Position numbers and translations under genes: made by a program. From assembly GCA_020851325.1 (NCBI GenBank), contig JADZCY010000257.1:1-50561 (forward strand): a stretch of DNA of 50,561 nucleotides. The letters are read 5' to 3'. Positions within the stretch are counted from its first letter, which is position 1. Each line of letters starts with the position of its first letter. The notes beneath the pieces were generated by a model. That model did no database searches. It was not told the origin of the DNA and worked only from the letters and a program-made list of their open reading frames with translations. This DNA comes from Acidobacteriota bacterium (GTDB lineage Bacteria; Acidobacteriota; Vicinamibacteria; Vicinamibacterales; UBA2999). Positions 41,213 through 48,011 of the stretch are shown here, piece by piece.

Positions 41213-41310
41213 CAGCGAATCTGTCGATCTCGTGAGCTGGTGATCTTTTGATCAAGCTGGTGATGTGGTGATCTGGAGATCTATCTGTCGATCTTTTTGC
41301 TTTCCGCCTC
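41212..41310. repeat. GATCTCGTGA/GGTGATCT-word repeat, copy 2
   Basis: The first 35 nt (41212-41246) match 15480-15514 with two differences; the words then continue as GGTGATCTTTTGATCAAGC, GGTGATGTGGTGATCT and so on. No coding potential. Confidence 0.75.
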
Positions 41311-41331
41311 CCGCCGTCCGCCTCCCGCTCG

Positions 41332-41351
41332 CCCTGAGCGAAGTCGAAGGG
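41332..41351. repeat. CCCTGAGC-AAGTCGAAGGG element, copy 2
   Basis: CCCTGAGCGAAGTCGAAGGG matches the 12891 element with one base added and one changed. Imperfect palindrome. Confidence 0.75.
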
Positions 41352-41365
41352 CCTCCCGTACAAGA

Positions 41366-41403
41366 GAATCGCCGCGACCACCTGTAGGTGATCGCGGCGA
41401 TTC
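41366..41403 (-). terminator. Strong stem-loop after the TonB receptor gene
   Basis: Reading the minus strand, 18 bases (AATCGCCGCGATCACCT core), two loop bases and their complement form an almost perfect stem. The single mismatch is a G-U pair in this orientation but a C/A mismatch in the other. That points to selection on the minus-strand RNA, where it ends the receptor transcript. There is no long U-tract. Confidence 0.75.
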
Positions 41404-41419
41404 GCGTTTCGTGCGAGCG

Positions 41420-44230
41420 CTAGAAGTTGAGGCTGAAGCCGACGCGGATGATGCGCGGCGCCAGGATCTCGCTCGGGAACAGGTAGTTGCCACCCACCTG
41501 CGTGTTCAACGCCACCGTCGTGCCGGCGTTGGTGATGTTGAAGAAGTCCACCTGCGGCGTGAAGGAACGCGAGCCGAAGCGGAACTGACGCGACAGACGC
41601 ACGTCGGCCATCACGACCTTTTCGAAACGCTCGTCGCCACGGTCGCTGAGGGTCAGCGTCTGCGTGGCGCGGGTCAGCGTCACGTTCTGCGTGGCCGCAA
41701 CGGCGCGCGACAGGCTGTAGTTGCTCTGGTACGGGTAGCCGTTGTTGGCGATGAGCGAACCGGCCAGGTTGATCGAGCCCGGCAGCAGGTAGCTGCCCGA
41801 CAGACGGAAGGCTACCGTCGAGTCGTTGCCGACGATGCCCTCGGGGTTCATCGTGACGTTCGGGTCGTTGAGATCCGAACCGTTGGTGACGCCGCCGCGG
41901 TTGCGGCCGAGCGTCAGGCCGGCCTGCATCTGCCACGCGCGCGAGAAGCGCTTGGTGCCGGTGAACTCGACGCCGTGGTAGTTGGTATCGAGGTAGTCGG
42001 TGTTGTCGCGCACCGTGTCGTTCAGCCCCTGGAAGGCCGACGCGAGGTTGTAGCCCGTCACGGTGATGGGCACCTGATTGGTGTTCGAACCGCCGGGGCC
42101 GTTCGGCACGGTGATGCTGAACGGCGTGTAGGCCGAGGTCGGCACCGCCATGTTGCGGTTGGCAAACTGCTGGCGGTTGGTGCGGTAGTAGTACATCGTG
42201 CCGAAGCGCACATCGCCCGGCAGCTGCGTTTCGAAGCCGACGGTGGCTTCGTCCGAGTACGGCCACTTGATGCCGTCGGCGTAGCGGAAGCCGACGCCGC
42301 CGGAGAACGCGCCGCACTGCGACGGGGTCACTTCCGATTCCTGGAAGATGCCGTCACCGTTCGGGTCCGTCCACGGGCAGGTGCGGCTGCCGTTGCTCAG
42401 CGGGTTTACCGCGGTGACGCGGTCGATACCCACCTGCAGGCCGTAGCGGCTGTAGCTCGCCTTGACGGCGGTGCGGCCGTTGCCCGTCAGGTCGTACGAC
42501 GCGCCGGCGCGCCACACGGCAATGCTCTGGTTGATCACTTCCGTCTCGGGGTTCGAACGCGCACCGATGAAGCGGGCGGCCGGCGCCGACTGCTCCGGCA
42601 CGGTGCCGACGTAGCGGTCCCAGCGAGCGCCGATGTTCAGCGTCAGCCGGTTCATCGACCACGCGTCCTGCAGGAAGATGCCCAGCACCTGGGCGACGTT
42701 CTGCGAGCGCGTTGGCGTGTTGAACTGGCGCACCTGCGTCGGCACGCCGTTGTTGTACTCGACGTAGTGGTCACCGCGGACCGAATAGTCCGACTCGTAA
42801 TAGAGACGGCCCCACTGCACGCCGCCCTTGAACAGGTGCTCGCCGCCCCAGCCGGTCTTGCCGATCGAGATGACGTTGTCGAACTGATGACGCGAGTTCG
42901 GCTGGTGCTCTTCACGCGTCGCGGCGAGGGTGGCCTCCGAGCGCGCGTTGTCCACACGGCGGATGGCGTCAGCCGGCGTGCCGTCCTGATACAGATAGTT
43001 CGTCTGGCCGTCCATCACCGAGAAGTTCGACTCGAACACGGCGCGGTTGCGAATGCCGGTGTACTTGACCTGCGTGGTCTGCACCGGGTTGGTCTGGATC
43101 AGCGAAGCCATGTCTTCCATGATCTCGGGCGGCGTGTCGCGGCGATGACCGCGAATCTTGTCGTTCCACAGGTACGACGCCTGGATCTTGTTGTTGGCCG
43201 ACAGCTGCGCGACGATCTTGCCCGAGTAGTTCTTCAGGTCGTTGTCGTCGAGCGCCTGCGAGCCATCGGGGTTGCGGGCGTTGACCAGCTTGTTGACCAC
43301 CCACTTGCGGTAGGTGCCGTTCACCCACACGCGGTTCTCCACCAGCTTGCCGCCGCCGGCGACGTTGAGGTCGTAGGTCTTCTGCGTCGGGTTGCCGAGG
43401 AAGCGCGGGTTGATGACCTGCGTGTCGGCCCAGTTCTCGCCCTGCAGATCGTCGTTGGCGAACGAGTAGCGGACGTTGCCGCGCCACTGGTTGCCGCCGG
43501 CCTTGGTGACCATGTTGATCGACACGCCGCCGGCGAGCTGCTCGGCCGGAATCGCCGAGGTCATGTAGTTGACCTCTTCGAACATGCCCTGGTCGTAATA
43601 CATCATCGTCGCGCCGCCGCCGCCGCCGGGCCAGTTCACCGTCGCGCCGTCGATGTTGTAGCTGACGTCGTTGGTGTTCGAGCCGTGCGACGACATGCTG
43701 CTCTGCTGAATCGACTGCGTGCCGCCGACGTCATAGGTCGCCACCTGCACACCGGGGATCAGCTTGGCCAGCGACCACGGGTCGCGGCCCGTCGGCACGC
43801 CTTCCAGGATCTCCTGGCTCATGATCGTCTGCTGCACGTTGGAGCGGACGTCGACGGCCGGCGCGGCGCCGGTGACCGTGATCGTTTCTTCGAGGCTGCC
43901 GACTTCGAGCCGGGCGTTGATCGTCGCCACGAACGCGGCGCTGATCTGGATGTTCGGCTGTTCCACCGCCTTGAAGCCGGTGAGTTCGAACTTCACCGTG
44001 TAGCTGCCGGGCGGCAGGCGATCGAAACGATACCCGCCGTTCGCGTCCGATACCACCGACTGCGGTCCACCGATCAGACGCTCACCGCTGACGGTGACGT
44101 TCACCCCGGGCAGAACGGCGCTGCTCGTGTCGGACACCACGCCGGTGATCGACCCGGTCTGCACCTGGGCCTCCACGGTGGTTCCCAGCAGCAGGCACAA
44201 CGCCGCCGCCATCATTCGCCGAAAGCTCAT
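41420..44230 (-). CDS. TonB-dependent outer-membrane receptor (carboxypeptidase-regulatory-like N-terminus)
   Basis: A 936-residue outer-membrane protein. A signal peptide (MSFRRMMAAALCLLLGTTVEA) is followed by a carboxypeptidase-regulatory-like beta-sandwich (SITGVVSDTSSAVLPGVNVTVSG... TVKFELTGF) and a plug domain (VTGAAPAVDVRSN, GRDPWSLAKLIPGV). A large beta-barrel follows, ending RIIRVGFSLNF with the usual C-terminal aromatic residue. This is the acidobacterial 'Oar-like' receptor architecture, which imports oligosaccharides, peptides or siderophores. ATG 44230 has GGAGGAG upstream. No substrate-processing genes are adjacent, so the ligand is unknown. It ends in a strong hairpin. Confidence 0.93.
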   Translation of the reverse strand: MSFRRMMAAALCLLLGTTVEAQVQTGSITGVVSDTSSAVLPGVNVTVSGERLIGGPQSVVSDANGGYRFDRLPPGSYTVKFELTGFKAVEQPNIQISAAFVATINARLEVGSLEETITVTGAAPAVDVRSNVQQTIMSQEILEGVPTGRDPWSLAKLIPGVQVATYDVGGTQSIQQSSMSSHGSNTNDVSYNIDGATVNWPGGGGGATMMYYDQGMFEEVNYMTSAIPAEQLAGGVSINMVTKAGGNQWRGNVRYSFANDDLQGENWADTQVINPRFLGNPTQKTYDLNVAGGGKLVENRVWVNGTYRKWVVNKLVNARNPDGSQALDDNDLKNYSGKIVAQLSANNKIQASYLWNDKIRGHRRDTPPEIMEDMASLIQTNPVQTTQVKYTGIRNRAVFESNFSVMDGQTNYLYQDGTPADAIRRVDNARSEATLAATREEHQPNSRHQFDNVISIGKTGWGGEHLFKGGVQWGRLYYESDYSVRGDHYVEYNNGVPTQVRQFNTPTRSQNVAQVLGIFLQDAWSMNRLTLNIGARWDRYVGTVPEQSAPAARFIGARSNPETEVINQSIAVWRAGASYDLTGNGRTAVKASYSRYGLQVGIDRVTAVNPLSNGSRTCPWTDPNGDGIFQESEVTPSQCGAFSGGVGFRYADGIKWPYSDEATVGFETQLPGDVRFGTMYYYRTNRQQFANRNMAVPTSAYTPFSITVPNGPGGSNTNQVPITVTGYNLASAFQGLNDTVRDNTDYLDTNYHGVEFTGTKRFSRAWQMQAGLTLGRNRGGVTNGSDLNDPNVTMNPEGIVGNDSTVAFRLSGSYLLPGSINLAGSLIANNGYPYQSNYSLSRAVAATQNVTLTRATQTLTLSDRGDERFEKVVMADVRLSRQFRFGSRSFTPQVDFFNITNAGTTVALNTQVGGNYLFPSEILAPRIIRVGFSLNF

Positions 44231-44498
44231 CGTCTCTCCTCCAAAAGCCGGCATCGGCTGCCGACAAGCCCGCCGCCCCTCGCGCACCCCGAGGCAACCG
44301 GCACACTCTACCGGGAAATCGGCACTGACACCAGCGTGGATTGCGGATGACCGTCACCCGCGGCCGACATGGAAGGGACGAACGTGATCGCCGATCGCCG
44401 CCGGCGAGTGCGCCCGGGCGATAATGGCCGCCGCACGCCGCGCGAGGGGCACGACACCTCGTAACCCCTTACTGAACGACCGTTTGGCAGATCGCCTG
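44231..44498. promoter_or_regulatory. Divergent intergenic region, promoters weak
   Basis: A 268-nt gap between the TonB receptor and the glycosyltransferase-like gene, with no gene and no word repeat visible. A TAGAGT (rc 44305-44310) could be a -10 for the receptor (68-nt leader), and GATAAT at 44420-44425 could be one for the plus gene. Neither has a clear -35. Confidence 0.3.
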
Positions 44499-45626
44499 GT
44501 GTCCACCCTCGTCGCCTACATCTCCGGCCACGGCTTCGGGCATGCCGTGCGCACCCTGGCGCTGTTGAATGCCGTGGCCGATCTGCGTCCGGACCTGCCG
44601 ATCGTCATCCGTGCCGGCATTCCGGCATGGCTGGTCGAAAAAACCGCCCGTCCGTCGATCCGTCTGGAGCCGCTCGACGCCGACACCGGCGCGGTGCAGC
44701 ACGGCAGCCTGCACGTCGATGTCGGTGAGACAGTGCGCCGGGCCGTGCAGTTCATGACCGGCCGGAGAGGCGCAGCGGGCACACCGGACTGGCCCCGACG
44801 TGTCGACGATGAGGTGCGGGCGCTGGAGCGCCTGCGGGCGGGGTGCGTGGTGGCGGACCTGCCGCCGCTCGGGATTGCCGCCGGCCACGCCGCGGGACTG
44901 CCGACGGTCGCCTTCGGCAACTTCACGTGGGACTGGATCTACCGTGCGTATCCGGGTGGTGCGGCGCTCGCCGACACCATCGGACGCATCTATGCCGACG
45001 CCGACCTCGCGCTGCGCCTGCCGATGTGGGGCGGCTTCGAGACGATGACGGATGTGGAGGACGTGCCGCTGGTGGCCCGCGTGTCGGCCCGATCGCGGGA
45101 TGAGGTGCGCCGCGCCTTCGGCTGGCCGCTCGACACGCCGCTGGTGCTGCCCTCGTTCGGCGGCTTCGGTATCCGCACTCCCGATCTCGATCGACTGGCG
45201 CGGCTCGACGGCTACCACGTGCTGGTGCCCGACCTCAGCACGCCTGGCGGAGCATCATTGCTGGCGCCGACCGGCAGCCTGCTGCCGCTCGACGAAACGC
45301 GGATGTATGCCATGGGCTTTCGTTATGAAGACGTCGTGCACGCCGTGGACGTCGTGGTGAGCAAGCCCGGCTACGGCATCATCTCGGAGTGCGCCGCCAA
45401 CGGCACGGCGCTCCTCTACACCTCACGCGGCGATTTCGCCGAGTATCCGGTGCTGGTGCAGGCGATGCCCGATCTGCTCCGCGCGCGGTTCATCGATCAG
45501 GAAACGCTGTTTACCGGCAACTGGCAGGCGTCACTCGACGCCGTGCTGGCAGAGCCCGCGCCGCCGCCGCCGCGCCTCGACGGCGCCACGGTGGCGGCAC
45601 ATCGACTGCTGCGCATCCGCGGCTGA
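44499..45626 (+). CDS. Glycosyltransferase-like (GT-B fold) protein
   Basis: A 375-residue protein with a GT-B-like two-domain layout. The Gly-rich N-terminal loop YISGHGFGHAVRTLALLNAV resembles the start of MurG-type transferases and of the N-terminal half of L-arabinokinases. The C-terminal half contains VDVVVSKPGYGIISECAANGTALLY, matching the donor-binding segment of such proteins. The track ORF starts at 44424; GTG 44499 removes a non-homologous leader. Its C-terminal codons (LRIRG) and TGA stop are made of the CATCTGCGGC-word repeat. Substrate unknown. Confidence 0.75.
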   Translation: MSTLVAYISGHGFGHAVRTLALLNAVADLRPDLPIVIRAGIPAWLVEKTARPSIRLEPLDADTGAVQHGSLHVDVGETVRRAVQFMTGRRGAAGTPDWPRRVDDEVRALERLRAGCVVADLPPLGIAAGHAAGLPTVAFGNFTWDWIYRAYPGGAALADTIGRIYADADLALRLPMWGGFETMTDVEDVPLVARVSARSRDEVRRAFGWPLDTPLVLPSFGGFGIRTPDLDRLARLDGYHVLVPDLSTPGGASLLAPTGSLLPLDETRMYAMGFRYEDVVHAVDVVVSKPGYGIISECAANGTALLYTSRGDFAEYPVLVQAMPDLLRARFIDQETLFTGNWQASLDAVLAEPAPPPPRLDGATVAAHRLLRIRG

Positions 45627-45727
45627 CTCCTTGTCGGTGTTGTCTGTTGCATCTGCGGCCGACTTTTTGTCTGTGCCATCTGTGGCCGACTCGTTGTCTG
45701 TGCTGTCTGTGTTATCTGTGGCATGGG
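45612..45727. repeat. CATCTGTGGC-word repeat, third locus, containing the stop of the upstream gene
   Basis: Units resembling GCGGC(C/T)GACTyyTTGTCTGTG(c)CATCT occur about three and a half times. The first unit contains the glycosyltransferase gene's TGA stop and last codons; the last unit ends one base before the -10 of the M24 peptidase. The words match 5884-6151. Confidence 0.85.
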
Positions 45728-45733
45728 TATGAT
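45728..45733 (+). promoter_or_regulatory. Putative -10 hexamer, near-leaderless M24 peptidase
   Basis: TATGAT is followed by GTAGCGC and ATG. The predicted start is base 45740, giving a one-base leader. Confidence 0.5.
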
Positions 45734-45740
45734 GTAGCGC

Positions 45741-47060
45741 ATGCTGAACCGCCGCTCGTTCGTGAAACTCGGCTCGGTCGCCGCCGGCGGCTCGCTGGCC
45801 TCGGCGTGCGCCGCGCCCGCTCCCGCCCCCACACCCGCCGCCGCCACCGCCGGCAACACGCCGGCCGAGGTGCCGTCGATTGCCGCACTGACCTCGATGC
45901 AGGGCAAGGCGACGCCCATCTCCATCGATGAACGCCGCGGCCGCGTCGAGAAGGCGCGCCGGCTGATGGCCGAACACAAGATCGACGCGCTGCTGCTCAC
46001 CGGCGGCACGTCGCTCGTCTACTTCAGCGGCATCCGCTGGGGCCTCAGCGAGCGGATGTTCGGGCTCGTCATCCCGCGCGCCGGCGACCCCTTCGTCGTC
46101 TGTCCCGCCTTCGAGGAAGACCGCGCCCGCGAGCAGTTCGCCACCAGCCCGTTTACCGGCGAACCCGACGTGCGGACGTGGGAGGAACACGAAAGCCCGT
46201 ATCAGCGCCTCGCCGCCGGACTCAAGGATCGCGGCATCACCAGCGGACGCGTCGGCGTCGAGGAAACGGTCCGCCACGTCTTCGTCGATGGACTCGCGCA
46301 GGCGGCACCGGCGCTCGCGCTCGTCAGCGGCACGCCGGTCACGGCCGGCTGCCGCATCATCAAGGACGCGCACGAACTGGAACTGATGCGCATCGCGTCC
46401 GCGGTGACGCTGAAGGCGTATGAAGCGGCGTGGAAGGGCCTGAAGGAAGGCATGACGCAGCGCGACTTCAGCGATCTGATCTCCGCCGCGCACGCCAAGC
46501 TCGGCTACCCCGGCGGCGCCAGCGTCCAGACCGCGGAGTTCTCGGCGCTGCCGCACGGCTCGATTCAGCCGCAGGTGATCCGCGAGGGCACGATCATCCT
46601 CATCGACGGCGGCTGCGCGGTGGAAGGCTATCAGTCGGACATCAGCCGCACGTTCGTGCTCGGCAAGCCGACCGACAAGATGAAAGCGGTGTACGACATC
46701 GAATACGCGGCGCAGACGGCGGCGCTGAAAGCGGCGCGCCCCGGCGTGCCGTGCGAAGCCGTCGACGCCGCCGCGCGCAAGGTGATCGTCGACGCCGGCT
46801 ACGGACCCGACTACAAGTTCTTCACCCACCGCGTCGGTCACGGCATGGGCATGGATGGCCACGAATGGCCATACCTGGTGCGCGGCAACACCCTGCCCCT
46901 CGCGCCCGGCATGACCTTCAGCGACGAACCGGGAATCTACATTCCGGGTGAGTTCGGCGTCCGTCTCGAGGACGACATGGTGATCACGGAAAACGGCGCC
47001 GAGCTGATGACGCCGCAAAGCCCGTCACTGGAAGATCCGTTCGGGCCGGCAAGGTCCTAG
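45741..47060 (+). CDS. Exported M24-family metallopeptidase (Xaa-Pro aminopeptidase-like)
   Basis: A 439-residue dinuclear metallopeptidase. The N-terminus RRSFVKLGSVAAGGSLASAC is a Tat-type signal with a lipobox, so the protein is probably exported folded and lipid-anchored; an Ala/Pro linker follows. The creatinase N-terminal domain precedes the pita-bread catalytic domain. Metal ligands are visible as Asp in IILIDGGC, Asp in SDISRTFVLG, His in RVGHGMGMDGHEWP, Glu in SDEPGIYIPG and Glu in RLEDDMVIT. The last codons and stop (AGG TCC TAG) are the first unit of a GGTCCTA heptamer repeat. Predicted to be leaderless (TATGAT). Confidence 0.94.
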   Translation: MLNRRSFVKLGSVAAGGSLASACAAPAPAPTPAAATAGNTPAEVPSIAALTSMQGKATPISIDERRGRVEKARRLMAEHKIDALLLTGGTSLVYFSGIRWGLSERMFGLVIPRAGDPFVVCPAFEEDRAREQFATSPFTGEPDVRTWEEHESPYQRLAAGLKDRGITSGRVGVEETVRHVFVDGLAQAAPALALVSGTPVTAGCRIIKDAHELELMRIASAVTLKAYEAAWKGLKEGMTQRDFSDLISAAHAKLGYPGGASVQTAEFSALPHGSIQPQVIREGTIILIDGGCAVEGYQSDISRTFVLGKPTDKMKAVYDIEYAAQTAALKAARPGVPCEAVDAAARKVIVDAGYGPDYKFFTHRVGHGMGMDGHEWPYLVRGNTLPLAPGMTFSDEPGIYIPGEFGVRLEDDMVITENGAELMTPQSPSLEDPFGPARS

Positions 47061-47242
47061 GTCCTAGGTCCTAGGTCCTAGGTCTTAGGTCTTAGGTCTT
47101 AGGTCTTAGGTCTTAGGCAAAAGCTTCTGTCCACGAAGTCAGGTCTTAGGTCCTGGGTCCTAGGTCCTAGGTGAGAACCACTGTCTACGAAGTCTCGATC
47201 GTGACAAGGGTCTTTTGCCTAAGACCTAAGACTTAGGACCTA
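47052..47242. repeat. GGTCCTA/GGTCTTA heptamer repeat, inverted, stop to stop
   Basis: Four GGTCCTA and five GGTCTTA units run from 47053 to 47115. Arms GGTCTTAGGCAAAAG (47109-47123) and CTTTTGCCTAAGACC (47212-47226) are perfect 15-nt complements. The plus gene's stop TAG is inside the first heptamer, and the minus gene's TCC TAG is likewise the last heptamer read from the other side. Two near-copies of CTGTC(C/T)ACGAAGTC lie in the loop. Confidence 0.92.
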
Positions 47243-47941
47243 GGACTTTCTACACGTAACGAGCGACCACATCTTCGGGACGTTCACCTTTTCGATCGAG
47301 ATCGGCTGGAGGTTGGCCTGGGCGAGGAAGCCGTCCAGGTCGAGGTCGGCCTTGAAGCCGATGTGGACGGTCATCGGCGAAATCGCCCGTTCGATCTTCG
47401 ACAGCAGCGGATTGGTGCTCTTGAAGTGGTTCAGGATGATGACGCGGCCGCCGGGCCGGCAGACGCGGTACATCTCGCGCGCCACTTTCACCGGGTCGGG
47501 CACCACGCTGATCACATACGGCGCATAGACGACGTCGAAGGCGTTGTCGGGGAACGCCATCTGTTCGGCGTTCATCTCGAGGACGGAGCAATGGGCCAGG
47601 TGCTTCTCGTCGATGCGGCGCTGCGCTTTCTCGAGCATCTTCGACGACAGGTCGATGCCGGTGATGCGGCAGGCGCGGGGATAGAGCGAGAGGTTGATGC
47701 CGGTGCCGACGCCGACTTCGAGCACGGCGTCACCCGGACGGATGCGCATCTTCTCGATCGCCTGCAGGCGGCCGGGGTGCAGCGTCGGACCGAAGGTGTA
47801 GTCGTAAACGCCGGCGATCTTCTGATACACGCGCTCGACGAACGCGTTCTCGACCGCGGTCACCGACAGCGCCCGCGTGGCGGTGTCGCCGCCCGAGACG
47901 AAGTCGGTTTCGGTTCCGTGCTTGTGATTGAACAAGGCCAT
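47240..47941 (-). CDS. PmtA-like SAM-dependent methyltransferase
   Basis: A 233-residue class-I methyltransferase. Motif I reads VLEVGVGTGINLSLYPRAC, followed by ITGIDLSSKMLEKAQRR (motif II) and APYVISVVPDP. The N-terminal YQKIAGVYDYTFGPTLHPGRLQAI is typical of phosphatidylethanolamine N-methyltransferase (PmtA) or UbiE relatives, so membrane lipid head-group methylation is likely. ATG 47941 has GGAGG 7 nt upstream and a TATAGT -10 further up. The last codon and TAG stop belong to the heptamer repeat. Confidence 0.85.
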   Translation of the reverse strand: MALFNHKHGTETDFVSGGDTATRALSVTAVENAFVERVYQKIAGVYDYTFGPTLHPGRLQAIEKMRIRPGDAVLEVGVGTGINLSLYPRACRITGIDLSSKMLEKAQRRIDEKHLAHCSVLEMNAEQMAFPDNAFDVVYAPYVISVVPDPVKVAREMYRVCRPGGRVIILNHFKSTNPLLSKIERAISPMTVHIGFKADLDLDGFLAQANLQPISIEKVNVPKMWSLVTCRKS

Positions 47942-47963
47942 GCGCCCTCCGCGGCCGTCCCGG

Positions 47964-47969
47964 ACTATA
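47964..47969 (-). promoter_or_regulatory. Putative -10 hexamer of the methyltransferase gene
   Basis: TATAGT on the minus strand, predicted start near 47957, leader about 15 nt with a GGAGG ribosome site. This is the conventional geometry, in contrast to the leaderless genes. Confidence 0.45.
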
Positions 47970-48011
47970 TCAGAAGTCGGACCACGGCCCCGTTGGTCCG
48001 TGCCCCGCCCC

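Noticed and set aside
41297-44350. 1017-residue plus-strand ORF opposite the TonB receptor
   Set aside because: High-GC antisense shadow of a clear TonB receptor; composition is repetitive Arg/His/Ala/Val without domains.
47052-47242. Possible CRISPR or attachment-site array
   Set aside because: Units are contiguous heptamers without spacers and without cas genes; better described as a word repeat.
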